Of a DNA stretch of 64,000 bases, positions 9,880 through 17,987 are shown piece by piece. The stretch comes from an uncultured Prevotellaceae bacterium (GTDB lineage Bacteria; Bacteroidota; Bacteroidia; Bacteroidales; Muribaculaceae). The stretch spans positions 38,659 to 102,658 of the forward strand of contig ONJX01000005.1 of the NCBI GenBank assembly GCA_900318255.1. The letters run 5' to 3'. Below the pieces are notes generated by a model. That model had not been told where the DNA came from and did no database searches. It saw nothing but the letters and a program-made list of their open reading frames with translations. Position 1 is the stretch's first letter. The number at the start of each line of letters is the position of its first letter. The translations under genes and the position numbers were made by a program.

Positions 9880-10161
9880 CTACTTATCGTCGTAGTGCCC
9901 ATAGGCTGTGAGGACAATAACAACAACTTCAGTCTCAAAAACACGATAAACTAATCTGTGTTTTTTTGTGATTTGTCGGCTCCATCGTCCCTCGGGCAAG
10001 CCCTTGAGTGGCTCAGGATGACCAATTCCTGTCTTTGGATGTGTTCTAAGTTCGTCAATTAAACGCTGAACCTTAGCAAATGTCTTAGGTTCATGTTTCG
10101 CAAGTTTTGCGAGGCCTATATTTGCCTCGGGTGTGAATCTCACCTCATATAGCATAGCCAC
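9880..10161 (-). CDS. yoeB: YoeB-type (Txe/YoeB) mRNA interferase toxin
   Basis: RelE-superfamily toxin of 93 residues that cuts mRNA on the ribosome at the A site. The family residues are in place: Glu50 in GHPEPLKG, Arg69 in KKHRLVYRV, and His89-Tyr90 near the C-terminus, matching Glu46, Arg65, His83 and Tyr84 of E. coli YoeB. The start lies 17 bases inside the antitoxin gene, so the pair is coupled. Either Met1 or Met3 could be used. A terminator follows at 9831-9860. The set of catalytic residues suggests an active toxin. Confidence 0.92.
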   Translation of the reverse strand: MAMLYEVRFTPEANIGLAKLAKHEPKTFAKVQRLIDELRTHPKTGIGHPEPLKGLPEGRWSRQITKKHRLVYRVFETEVVVIVLTAYGHYDDK

Positions 10162-10402
10162 ATCGTTTTAGCATGTCGGATAAAGATTCTCCTGGTAACA
10201 GAGTGGTGTATTCTCCTTTTGCATATTGAGACTCAGCTTCCTCAATATGCTTAAAGAACTCCTCCTTTGTCATCTCGGTGGGGTCATTTTTCTTTGCTAC
10301 AAGCTTTTTCAAATATTTGGCGAGCTGTTTCATGAGCTTCTCGTCATCGGCAATCTCAGCCATGTCACGAAAAATTTGGACATTTATTTCACTTGATGTC
10401 AT
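10145..10402 (-). CDS. Antitoxin of the YoeB-type module
   Basis: An 85-residue acidic and lysine-rich protein directly before and overlapping the toxin gene. I start at the ATG at 10402 because a promoter (TTTG at 10460-10463, TAATTTTG at 10432-10439 on the minus strand) lies between it and any earlier in-frame codon. The N-terminal half is helical and could bind DNA or dimerise; the C-terminal half, from about residue 45 (DPTEMTKEEFFKHIEEAE), is the likely toxin-neutralising tail. It does not show the clear YefM/Phd N-terminus, so its exact family is uncertain. Function rests on position and overlap with yoeB. Confidence 0.8.
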   Translation of the reverse strand: MTSSEINVQIFRDMAEIADDEKLMKQLAKYLKKLVAKKNDPTEMTKEEFFKHIEEAESQYAKGEYTTLLPGESLSDMLKRCGYAI

Positions 10403-10431
10403 AACTATTACATTGTTTTGATTTCTGAGTG

Positions 10432-10463
10432 CAAAATTACTCATAATTAGTGAAAAAAACAAA
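10432..10463 (-). promoter_or_regulatory. Own promoter of the toxin-antitoxin module
   Basis: On the minus strand TTTG (10460-10463), a gap of 20 bases, then TAATTTTG (10432-10439). It touches the lplA stop codon, so the module can be expressed apart from lplA. It fixes the antitoxin start at 10402. Confidence 0.7.
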
Positions 10464-11465
10464 CTAAAGTTCTAGGTTTTTATTCGCAAACAACAAGTTC
10501 AGCAATTGCTCTTGAGCGAGGTTCATTATCACCCTTGAGATGTTCAAATCACTCAATGCTTTTTCTATCTCGGTCTCAGTGAATTGGCAGCCTTTTAGGC
10601 GGGAGGTTATGCTGTCGATATCTCCCAGGAGGAAGAAGTCGCCGGCGATGTTGATGTCGCGGATGATGTTGTGATTCAGCTCTAAGCTGATGTGGAATTC
10701 ACCCACGCCGTCGAGGCGGCCTGTGCGCTCCATGTTGCAGCGCGGGTTGTTGCCCAGGATGAACTCGGGGGTGAGGTAGGTGCGCTCGATGTGCTTGATG
10801 GCTGCTATGTCGCTGTCGCCGAGCATTATCTCTCCATCGCACAGGGTGCTGTGGGCGTGTTGCTCAAACTCCTCGATGCTCATTGTGAGGTAGCGGTTGA
10901 GCGTGGTGATGTGGCTCTTAACGCTTTTCACCCCTTTGGAGTCGAGTTTTGTTGCCGATGGCGTGATGGCTCGCAGCATGTTTTCCATATTGGTGTCATA
11001 GAGCATGGTGCCATGCACGATGCTCACGCCTGGCAGGTGATAGAAGGCGTTGCCGCTCACCTTGCGCCCCTCGACCATGATGTCGTTGCGGCTCGTGTCG
11101 CTAGCGTCAAGCCCCAAGTCCTTGAGCATCGCCACGATGGCGTGGGTGTAGCGTGCAAATGTGGTGGTCACATCGTCGCTGCGGGTGATGTAGCTGAACA
11201 TAAGGTTATCCATGTCGGCATAGACGCACCCACCACCGCTCTTGCGGCGGTAATACTCGATGCCGTGCTCCTTGCAGTAGGCCACGTTAACCTCGCTGTC
11301 GATGAGCTGGTTGCGGCCAAAAATCACAGTGGGTCTCACTCGCCAAGTAAAGAAAAGCTCGTCGATGCTTTTGTTGTCTTTGAGCAACTGTGCAGCATGC
11401 TCCTCCATGGCAAGATAGAACGTGAGTCGCCGCACCTTGTCATTGGGTAATTTCAGGTATTTCAT
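10464..11465 (-). CDS. lplA: Lipoate-protein ligase A
   Basis: Enzyme of 333 residues that activates free lipoate with ATP and attaches it to lysine on GcvH and other lipoyl domains. The RRKSGGGCVYADMDNLMFSY block matches the lipoyl/biotinyl ligase RRxSGGGxVYHD motif and SRNDIMVEGRKVSGNAFY holds the catalytic lysine. A C-terminal accessory domain follows after about residue 240. The ATG at 11465 is the start: the promoter's -7 box is at 11489-11496, upstream of it, and this rules out the in-frame Met at 11501. It lies upstream of the gcv genes that need lipoate. Confidence 0.93.
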   Translation of the reverse strand: MKYLKLPNDKVRRLTFYLAMEEHAAQLLKDNKSIDELFFTWRVRPTVIFGRNQLIDSEVNVAYCKEHGIEYYRRKSGGGCVYADMDNLMFSYITRSDDVTTTFARYTHAIVAMLKDLGLDASDTSRNDIMVEGRKVSGNAFYHLPGVSIVHGTMLYDTNMENMLRAITPSATKLDSKGVKSVKSHITTLNRYLTMSIEEFEQHAHSTLCDGEIMLGDSDIAAIKHIERTYLTPEFILGNNPRCNMERTGRLDGVGEFHISLELNHNIIRDINIAGDFFLLGDIDSITSRLKGCQFTETEIEKALSDLNISRVIMNLAQEQLLNLLFANKNLEL

Positions 11466-11488
11466 AGTATGTTTTCTAAATAATTGTT

Positions 11489-11521
11489 CAAAGTTAAGCA
11501 TTTTTCCTTTAATGCATCAAA
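11489..11521 (-). promoter_or_regulatory. lplA promoter
   Basis: On the minus strand TTTG at 11518-11521, a gap of 21 bases, then TAACTTTG at 11489-11496. The transcript would start about 17 bases before the ATG at 11465. Confidence 0.65.
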
Positions 11522-11590
11522 ATTTTCGGAAAAAGGAGAGATTTTTGCGATAAGTTGAGCGTTTTTTATCAAATATCCCCAAAAAGTAGT

Positions 11591-11598
11591 TATCTTTG
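11591..11598 (+). promoter_or_regulatory. -7 element of the BspA-like gene
   Basis: TATCTTTG fits TAnnTTTG and lies 40 bases before the ATG at 11639. No good -33 match is seen. Confidence 0.4.
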
Positions 11599-11638
11599 CA
11601 AAAATCGCAAAATAACAATCAATTAAAAATACATACAC

Positions 11639-13342
11639 ATGAAAACAAGACTACTTGCATTTCTTTTATTGATAATGGCAGCAGCGATGCATGCCAGTGC
11701 TTACGACTTTATGGTCAATGGCTTGTGCTATAATTTTAATGATGACGGAACGAGCGTCACGGTGACATATCAAAACTCCACACAGCCTTATTATTCAAAC
11801 CTTAGCAGTTCACTGACAATCCCATCAAGTGTCACCTACAATGGCAAGACTTACGCAGTGACCTCAATTGGCGACCAAGCCTTCCGTCAGTGCTTTGGTT
11901 TGAGGTCGGTAACAATCCCAAATTCAGTGACCTCAATAGGTGAAGAGGCCTTTTATTTTAGCCATGGCATTACTTCGTTAACCATGGGTAATTCAGTGAC
12001 CTCTATAGGCAGATCTTGTTTCAATAATTGTCGAAGTTTAACTACAATATTTATTCCAAGCTCGGTGACCGAGATTGGCTATAGTGCCTTTTATGCTTGT
12101 GAAAGTTTGACACGAGTAGATATAACCAGTCTTGCTGCTTGGTGCAATATCAATTTTCTCAATGATTTTGCAAATCCCTTATATTGGGCTAAGAATCTAT
12201 ATCTAAACGGGACAAAGATTACCCATCTCTCGATTCCAAGTACTGTGACAAAAATCAAAGCAAATGCATTTGTTTGTGATACATGTCTGACACAAGTGAC
12301 AATCCCAAGTTCGGTGATAGAGATGGGTAGCAACACATTCTATAACTGCACTAACTTGACACGTGTCAACATCAGCGACCTTACCGCATGGTGCAATATC
12401 AACTTCCCAAACTCCACATCTAATCCATTATACTATGGCAAGAACCTCTATCTAAACAGCACCAAAGTCACCAATCTCACGATTCCGAGTGGTGTGACCA
12501 GTATCAAGAATTATGTTTTTGATGGCTGCACATCGATAACAAAAGTTACCATTCCAAATTCGGTGACCTCGATTGGCAACTATGCTTTCAGTGGCTGCAC
12601 TGGCATGACGCAGGTGACCATGGGCAATGCGGTGAACTCAGTTGGCTCTTCGGCATTCAGCAATTGCATTGGTTTGACTAAAGTGAACATCAGCGATGTT
12701 GCCGCTTGGTGCAATATCGATTTTGCTGATAACACAAGCAACCCATTAAATAATGCTCAAAATCTATACTTGAATAACAGCAAGATAACACATCTTGAGA
12801 TACCTGAGGGAGTGACTAAGATAAAGAAATATGTGTTCTACAAATGCTCTGGCTTGGAAACAGCTAAAATCCCCAACTCGGTGACCGAAATTGGCGACTG
12901 CGCTTTTAGACTTTGTGGCGGTTTGACAAAGGTCAATATACCCAATTCATTGACAACAATCGGATTTTACACATTTAGGGATTGCTCAAGTTTGTTGTCT
13001 ATCAGTATCCCCAACTCGGTGACAGCCATCGGGACTGCACCTTTTGAAAATTGCACAAGTCTGGAATCGGTGACAATCCCCGGCTCGGTGACAAAGATTG
13101 AGAACTGGGCATTCAATGGCTGTAGCAATCTCAACGTGGCGGTGTCAAAGATAAGTAACCCACAGGACGTGACCTATACTAACAGCAGCACTTCAAACCG
13201 CATTTTCAGTGGCATCCCCGCGACAAGCACGCTCTACGTCCCAAAGGTACTACCGACAAGTACCTCCTTGAGCAGTATGGCGACAAGCCCAACCCATGGC
13301 TGGCATTTGGCAATGTGCTGGAACTCATTGATGGTGACGTGA
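11639..13342 (+). CDS. BspA-like leucine-rich repeat surface protein, 5' part of a frameshifted gene
   Basis: Secreted protein with a signal peptide (LLAFLLLIMAAAMHASA) and a long run of TpLRR/LRR_5 repeats of about 23 residues with the core TIPNSVTSIGxxAFxxC. Three copies of a distinct insert built on AWCNI.F and LYLN..K.T.L.IP occur near residues 160, 245 and 365. BspA-like proteins act in adhesion at the cell surface. The frame ends 28 bases past the point where the dockerin frame opens. Around 13240-13248 a one-base deletion turns the expected YVPKGTTDKY into an unrelated tail (VLPTSTSLSS...). The remainder of the protein continues in the -1 frame to 13500. Either a pseudogene, an assembly error or a slippage site. 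Confidence 0.85.
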   Translation: MKTRLLAFLLLIMAAAMHASAYDFMVNGLCYNFNDDGTSVTVTYQNSTQPYYSNLSSSLTIPSSVTYNGKTYAVTSIGDQAFRQCFGLRSVTIPNSVTSIGEEAFYFSHGITSLTMGNSVTSIGRSCFNNCRSLTTIFIPSSVTEIGYSAFYACESLTRVDITSLAAWCNINFLNDFANPLYWAKNLYLNGTKITHLSIPSTVTKIKANAFVCDTCLTQVTIPSSVIEMGSNTFYNCTNLTRVNISDLTAWCNINFPNSTSNPLYYGKNLYLNSTKVTNLTIPSGVTSIKNYVFDGCTSITKVTIPNSVTSIGNYAFSGCTGMTQVTMGNAVNSVGSSAFSNCIGLTKVNISDVAAWCNIDFADNTSNPLNNAQNLYLNNSKITHLEIPEGVTKIKKYVFYKCSGLETAKIPNSVTEIGDCAFRLCGGLTKVNIPNSLTTIGFYTFRDCSSLLSISIPNSVTAIGTAPFENCTSLESVTIPGSVTKIENWAFNGCSNLNVAVSKISNPQDVTYTNSSTSNRIFSGIPATSTLYVPKVLPTSTSLSSMATSPTHGWHLAMCWNSLMVT

Positions 13343-13500
13343 ACATCGACGGGCAAATCACCAGTGCCGATGTCACGGCAATCTACAACTGCCTGCTCGA
13401 TGACGACAACAGCTACATCGCCACTTGCGACATCAACGGTGACGGCAACATCACCGCCGCTGATGTCACAGCCATCTACAATATGCTCTTGGGAGAATAA
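13249..13500 (+). CDS. Dockerin-like C-terminal part of the frameshifted BspA-like gene
   Basis: Reading in the frame -1 to the leucine-rich gene gives TTDKYLLEQYGDKPNPWLAF, then two EF-hand-like repeats: DVNIDGQITSADVTAIYN and DINGDGNITAADVTAIYN. These match dockerin type I repeats (Asp/Asn at calcium positions, then a helix). Such tails in Bacteroidales are common at the end of secreted proteins. An internal ATG at 13315 exists but has no reason to be used, since the homologous protein would be continuous. It belongs to the gene starting at 11639. Confidence 0.7.
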   Translation, partial: TTDKYLLEQYGDKPNPWLAFGNVLELIDGDVNIDGQITSADVTAIYNCLLDDDNSYIATCDINGDGNITAADVTAIYNMLLGE

Positions 13501-13600
13501 TATAGTTCACAGTTCATAGTTCATAGTTCACATTTCTCAGTTCATAGTTTATATTTGAGTTGCAACAATTTGTTGTGATTTTGTTGTTCATGTTGTTTGA
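13501..13600. repeat. Intergenic GTTCATAGTTCA-type repeats
   Basis: Four to five head-to-tail copies of a degenerate unit GTTCAYAGTT between 13503 and 13553, with the same motif again at 14886-14911 and, inverted, near 55465-55480. No coding potential. The rest of the gap before galK holds its promoter. Confidence 0.6.
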
Positions 13601-13676
13601 TGTGGCGGTAGAACAGATTCGGGATGTTGTCTTCGGGTTGTGACAAACTTTAATTTTGTTGAAATTTTTCAAAACA

Positions 13677-13709
13677 TTGTGGTTGTTTCAGAATAATGTT
13701 GTATCTTCG
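13677..13709 (+). promoter_or_regulatory. galK promoter
   Basis: TTGT at 13677-13680, a gap of 21 bases, and TATCTTCG (near TAnnTTTG) at 13702-13709. The ATG at 13758 follows 48 bases later, which supports that start over the longer frame from 13656. Confidence 0.5.
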
Positions 13710-13757
13710 TGCAATCTTTGTAAACGTAGAGTAAAAACACCAAAAACTATATCACAA

Positions 13758-14888
13758 ATGAAAGAGAAAATCATCGCTTTGTTCAAGGATCGCTTTGGCG
13801 AGGAACCGGTGATGTATGCATCATCGGGCCGCATTAATCTGATTGGAGAGCACACCGACTACAACGGAGGCTTCGTGTTCCCTGGAGCAATAGACAAATG
13901 TATCATGGCAGGCATCAAGGAGAACGGCACCGACAAGGTGCGCGTGTATAGTGCCGACCTCGACGCTTACACCGAGTTTGGCCTCAACGAGGAGGACAAG
14001 CCCGGGGAGCAGTGGGCATGCTACGTCTTTGGCGTGTGCCGCGAGACCATCAAGCGTGGCGGCACAGTCAGGGGCTTTGACGCCGTGTTTGCCGGCAATG
14101 TGCCTCTGGGCGCTGGCCTGTCGTCATCGGCAGCCCTGGAGTCGTGCTTCGCCTTCGCCCTGAACGATATGTTCAACGATAATAAAATCGACAAGTTTGA
14201 GCTTGCCAAGATTGGCCAGAGCACCGAGCACAACTACTGCGGCGTGAACTGCGGCATCATGGACCAGTTTGCCTCGGTATTTGGCAAGAAAGACCACCTC
14301 ATGCGCCTCGACTGTCGCTCGCTAGAATACAAATACTACCCATTCGATGCTAAGGGCTACAAACTGGTGCTGCTCGACTCTAGAGTGAAGCATGAGCTCG
14401 TTGACTCGCCCTACAACAAGCGCCGTGAGTCGTGCGAGCGCGTGGCAGCCACCCTGGGCGTGGAGACCCTACGCGACGCCTCGATGGAAATGCTTGAGGC
14501 CGCCCGCGACAAGATTAGCGACGAGGACTACAAGCGCGCCGTTTATGTCATTGGCGAGAAGCAACGCGTGCTTGACGTGTGCGACGCACTTGAGCGTGGC
14601 GACTTTGAGACAGTGGGCCGTTGCATGTATGAGACTCACCATGGCTTGAGCAAAGACTACGAGGTGAGCTGCGTAGAGCTCGACTACCTCAACGACATAG
14701 CCCGCGAGTGTGGTGTCACTGGCTCGCGCATCATGGGTGGCGGTTTTGGCGGCTGCACCATCAACCTGGTCAAAGACGAGCTGCACGACAAGTTCATCGC
14801 TACCGCCTGCGAGAAGTTTAATGAGAAATATGGCCACGAGCCCAGAGTTTATGAGGTAATCATCAGCGACGGCGCCCGCCGAGTATAG
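13758..14888 (+). CDS. galK: Galactokinase
   Basis: GHMP kinase of 376 residues that makes galactose 1-phosphate, first step of the Leloir pathway. The galactokinase signature GRINLIGEHTDYNGG is at 24-38, the GHMP phosphate loop GNVPLGAGLSSSAALE at 113-128, and the third motif GGGFGGCTINLV near the C-terminus. The chosen ATG (13758) gives the normal length; the promoter overlaps the codons of the longer frame. A nucleotidyltransferase gene follows 100 bases later across short repeats; no galT or galE is seen in the window. Confidence 0.95.
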   Translation: MKEKIIALFKDRFGEEPVMYASSGRINLIGEHTDYNGGFVFPGAIDKCIMAGIKENGTDKVRVYSADLDAYTEFGLNEEDKPGEQWACYVFGVCRETIKRGGTVRGFDAVFAGNVPLGAGLSSSAALESCFAFALNDMFNDNKIDKFELAKIGQSTEHNYCGVNCGIMDQFASVFGKKDHLMRLDCRSLEYKYYPFDAKGYKLVLLDSRVKHELVDSPYNKRRESCERVAATLGVETLRDASMEMLEAARDKISDEDYKRAVYVIGEKQRVLDVCDALERGDFETVGRCMYETHHGLSKDYEVSCVELDYLNDIARECGVTGSRIMGGGFGGCTINLVKDELHDKFIATACEKFNEKYGHEPRVYEVIISDGARRV

Positions 14889-14988
14889 TTCATAGTTCAC
14901 AGTTCATAGTTGGATCCATTCTTTCCACTTTCCAACGCGCCGCAGGCGCTCACTTAACACTTAAAACTTTAAACTTAACACTTAATAA
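14889..14988. repeat. Intergenic repeats between galK and the nucleotidyltransferase gene
   Basis: GTTCATAGTTCACAGTTCATAGTT at the left end and TTAACACTTAAAACTTTAAACTTAACACTTAA at the right. The second type recurs at 8519-8552 and 46905-46958. It looks like slippage-derived repeat DNA typical for this group. No promoter or terminator recognised. Confidence 0.55.
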
Positions 14989-15891
14989 ATGAAACCTACA
15001 TTATTTGTTCTTGCTGCGGGAATGGGGAGCCGTTATGGCGGTCTCAAGCAGCTCGATGGCCTGGGCCCTCATGGTGAGACCATCATGGACTATTCAATCT
15101 ACGATGCCATCCAGAGCGGATTTGGCAAAGTGGTGTTTGTAATTCGTCGCGACTTCGAGCAGGAGTTCCGCGAGAAGATACTTTCTAAATATGAGAGCAA
15201 GATTCCCACCGAGGTGGTGTTCCAGTCGGTTGACGCACTGCCCGAGGGTTTCACTTGTCCCGAAGACCGCACCAAGCCCTGGGGCACTAATCATGCCGTG
15301 CTAATGGGCAAGGACGTGATTAAAGAGCCGTTTGCCGTGATCAACAGCGACGACTTCTATGGCCGCAATTCCTTTGAGGTGCTGGGCAAAGCGCTGAGCG
15401 AGCTTCCCGAGGGCAGCCACGACCGCTACTTCATGGTGGGCTTTAACGTGGGCAACACCATGAGCGAGAGCGGCACAGTGTCGCGCGGTGTGTGCGAGAC
15501 CAAGAATGGCCTTCTCCAGAGTGTGGTGGAGCGCACCAAGATTGGATATGACGAGAACCACGATATCATTTTCACCGAGGGCGACCTCGTGGAGAAGCTA
15601 GAACCCACCACCCCCGTGTCTATGAACTTCTGGGGCTTTACTCCCGATTATTTCGAGCATAGCCAGAAGTCGTTTGTCAACTTCCTCAACCATAGCATTA
15701 ACGTTCCCAAGAGCGAGTTCTTCATCCCCATTGTGGTGAGCGAGCTGGTGGAGAGCGGTCAATCTACCGTTGAGGTGCTGCGCACCGACTCTAAGTGGTT
15801 TGGCGTGACCTACAGCGAGGATCGTCCTGCCGTGGTCGAGAAGTTCGCCGAGTTGCACCGCCAGGGCATTTATCCTGAAAAGATGTTCTAA
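14989..15891 (+). CDS. Sugar-phosphate nucleotidyltransferase family protein
   Basis: A 300-residue NTP-transferase with the nucleotide loop LAAGMGSRYGGLKQLDGLG near the N-terminus, INSDDFYG for metal binding (DD motif) and a central sugar-binding region. It resembles GalU/RmlA-like uridylyl- or guanylyltransferases, which join a sugar 1-phosphate to an NTP. Placed right after galK with no galT nearby, it could take galactose 1-phosphate or glucose 1-phosphate as substrate. That role is inference from context; the family alone does not fix it. Confidence 0.82.
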   Translation: MKPTLFVLAAGMGSRYGGLKQLDGLGPHGETIMDYSIYDAIQSGFGKVVFVIRRDFEQEFREKILSKYESKIPTEVVFQSVDALPEGFTCPEDRTKPWGTNHAVLMGKDVIKEPFAVINSDDFYGRNSFEVLGKALSELPEGSHDRYFMVGFNVGNTMSESGTVSRGVCETKNGLLQSVVERTKIGYDENHDIIFTEGDLVEKLEPTTPVSMNFWGFTPDYFEHSQKSFVNFLNHSINVPKSEFFIPIVVSELVESGQSTVEVLRTDSKWFGVTYSEDRPAVVEKFAELHRQGIYPEKMF

Positions 15892-15909
15892 CACTCATCA
15901 TGCGTGGCA

Positions 15910-16410
15910 ATGCTCAGTAAGAAAGGTCTTGAAACCAAGCCCGATAGTCTTGTTTTTGAGGACTTCGACATGTTCTTGAAAGAGCATGGTAAGCGTCGCA
16001 CCCCCGAGCGCTTTAAAATTCTTGAAAGCGTCTTGGAGTTTACAAAACAATTCACAGTCGAGGATCTTATTGATGCGCTGGTGGCAAAGAGCTTTATAGT
16101 GAGTAAAGCCACAGTATATAACACGGTGTTGTTGCTTGTTGAAGCAGGAGTGTTGAGGCATTTCAGCGTTGATAACCGCAGTCATTACGAGAGGGCCGAC
16201 AATGTTTCGTTCATCCACCTCGAGTGTGAGCATTGTGGCAAGGTAAAACTGGTGAAAGACCTCAATTTCATGGCCTACATGAACGCCCGCAAGTTCATGG
16301 CTTTTGCCACTTCCTATTATACTCTCACAGTATATGGCACCTGCAACGACTGCGCAAGAAAAATCAAGCAATTAAAACGTAAGAAAAACAGTAACAAAAA
16401 AGAAAAATAA
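15910..16410 (+). CDS. Fur-family transcriptional regulator
   Basis: A 166-residue metal-sensing repressor. An N-terminal winged helix (RRTPERFKILESVLEF, then SKATVYNTVLLLVEAG as recognition helix) is followed by the dimerisation domain with a CxxC pair CEHCGK and a second pair CNDC, a structural zinc site. The regulatory metal ligands around HLECEHC are partly kept. The C-terminus ends in a lysine-rich tail. It may be Fur, PerR or Zur; the sequence does not tell which. The ATG at 15910 is preferred to the GTG two codons earlier. It starts 18 bases after the nucleotidyltransferase stop. Confidence 0.88.
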   Translation: MLSKKGLETKPDSLVFEDFDMFLKEHGKRRTPERFKILESVLEFTKQFTVEDLIDALVAKSFIVSKATVYNTVLLLVEAGVLRHFSVDNRSHYERADNVSFIHLECEHCGKVKLVKDLNFMAYMNARKFMAFATSYYTLTVYGTCNDCARKIKQLKRKKNSNKKEK

Positions 16411-16462
16411 CTTTCTATTATTTACACAATTAACAATCAAACAAAGTAAAAAAACAACAATC

Positions 16463-17707
16463 ATGGCAAATGTAAAACCTTTCAAGGGCCTTCGTCCCCC
16501 TAAAGAGTTAGTTGAGAAAGTGGCTTCAAAGCCTTATGACGTTCTTTCGAGCGAAGAGGCAAGAGCAGAGGCTGGCGACAACGAGATGTCGCTCTACCAC
16601 ATCATCAAGCCCGAAATCGATTTCAACGACGGCACCACCGAGCACGACCCACAAGTCTATGACAAGGCTGTAGAGAACTTCAAGAAGTTCCAGGCCAACG
16701 GATGGCTCGTTCAAGACCCCAAAGAGATGTACTACATCTATGCTCAGACTATGGACGGTCGCACTCAGTATGGCTTTGTTGTTGCCGCCAACTACAAAGA
16801 CTATGTGGAAGGCCGCATTAAGAAGCATGAGCTCACTCGCCGCGAGAAGGAAGAGGATCGCATGAAGCACATACGCGTGAACAATGCCAATGTGGAGCCT
16901 GTGTTCCTGTCGTTCCCAACTAATGAGCCACTCGAGGCCATCATCAACAGAGTTAAGGAGACCGAGCCCGAGTATGACTTCGTGAGCGAGGATGGAATAG
17001 GCCACACCATGTGGTGCATCAGCGATGATGCCACTATCGCGCAGATTACTGAGGAGTTTGCCAAGATTCCTTATCTTTACATTGCCGACGGTCACCACCG
17101 CACCGCTGCTGCTGCACACGTTGGTGAGGAGAAGGCACAAGCCGACCCCAACCACACCGGCAAGGAGGAGTATAACTACCTGCTGGCAGTGTGCTTCCCC
17201 GAGTCGCACCTCAAGGTGATGGACTACAACCGCGTGGTGAAAGACCTCAACGGCAACACTGCCGAGCAGTTCCTCGAGAAAGTGGGCGAGCACTTCGACA
17301 TTGAGTGCAAAGGCACAGAGGAATATCGTCCTGCCAAGCTTCACAACTTCTCGCTCTACCTGGAAGGCAAGTGGTACTCACTGACCGCCAAAGAGGGTAC
17401 TTACGATGATAATGACCCCATCGGCGTGCTCGACGTGAAGATCTCTAGCGACTACATCTTGCGCGACATCCTGGGCATCATGGACCTGCGCACCGACAAG
17501 CGCATCGACTTCGTGGGCGGCATCCGCGGTCTGGGCGAGCTCAAGAAGCGTGTTGACAGTGGGGAGATGAAGATGGCGCTCGCGCTCTATCCCGTGACCA
17601 TGCGTCAAATCATCAACATTGCCGATAGCGGCAACATCATGCCTCCAAAGGCTACCTGGTTTGAGCCTAAGCTCCGCTCGGGACTCATCATCCACAAGCT
17701 CGACTAA
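16463..17707 (+). CDS. DUF1015 family protein
   Basis: A 414-residue protein whose start (VKPFKGLRPPKELVEKVASKPYDVLS) and central YIADGHHRTAAA match the DUF1015 family. In other Bacteroidetes this gene often lies next to serine biosynthesis genes (serA, serC); those are not here. The fold has a P-loop-free kinase-like pocket and its function is not established in general, though a role in phosphoserine metabolism has been proposed from context. A strong terminator follows at 17731. Spacing of 52 bases from the Fur gene suggests one transcript. Confidence 0.9.
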   Translation: MANVKPFKGLRPPKELVEKVASKPYDVLSSEEARAEAGDNEMSLYHIIKPEIDFNDGTTEHDPQVYDKAVENFKKFQANGWLVQDPKEMYYIYAQTMDGRTQYGFVVAANYKDYVEGRIKKHELTRREKEEDRMKHIRVNNANVEPVFLSFPTNEPLEAIINRVKETEPEYDFVSEDGIGHTMWCISDDATIAQITEEFAKIPYLYIADGHHRTAAAAHVGEEKAQADPNHTGKEEYNYLLAVCFPESHLKVMDYNRVVKDLNGNTAEQFLEKVGEHFDIECKGTEEYRPAKLHNFSLYLEGKWYSLTAKEGTYDDNDPIGVLDVKISSDYILRDILGIMDLRTDKRIDFVGGIRGLGELKKRVDSGEMKMALALYPVTMRQIINIADSGNIMPPKATWFEPKLRSGLIIHKLD

Positions 17708-17730
17708 TCACTAGCGATAATCAATAACAA

Positions 17731-17776
17731 AAGGCGGGTAATGCAAGCAATTAATGCATTACCCGCCTTTTTTATT
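17731..17776 (+). terminator. Terminator after the DUF1015 gene
   Basis: AAGGCGGGTAATGCA (17731-17745) and TGCATTACCCGCCTT (17755-17769) form a perfect fifteen-pair stem, followed by TTTTTATTTTTT. Confidence 0.92.
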
Positions 17777-17817
17777 TTTTTGAACTAAAAGAGAACCGTC
17801 CCCAATTGGTTCATTTT

Positions 17818-17969
17818 TTAGGATAATTGTCCTGTGGAGTTGAAGTAGGCTTGGGCGGTTGCTATCTCGCAAGCCAGCTCTAGGCGTTTGTTGGGAGCGC
17901 ATATTTCATCACTCCGTTAGCTATGTAAGCAACGTTGTCGAGGGCTTTGTGCTTGCGAAAGTCTTTCAT
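17818..17969 (-). pseudogene. Decayed small ORF, unknown family
   Basis: On the minus strand an ATG at 17969 opens MKDFRKHKALDNVAYIANGV and stops after 29 codons. A +1/-1 shift near 17890 restores a second stretch, RLELACEIATAQAYFNSTGQ, ending at 17818. The two parts together read as one protein of about 50 residues, broken by one indel. No family recognised. The rest of the 321-base gap holds the DUF1015 and tRNA terminators and a GAACCGTCCCC-type word at 17793. Confidence 0.3.
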
Positions 17970-17987
17970 GCGAATGATAGTAATAAT

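Noticed and set aside
10403..10462. Longer antitoxin from 10462
   Set aside because: The extra 20 codons contain the module's own -7 promoter box.
11466..11501. Earlier start for lplA at 11501
   Set aside because: The -7 promoter box at 11489-11496 lies downstream of that Met, so it would not be in the mRNA.
17790..17815. GAACCGTCCCC word as an insertion-sequence end
   Set aside because: The short near-palindrome around CCAATTGG has no partner copy or transposase nearby; too little to call.
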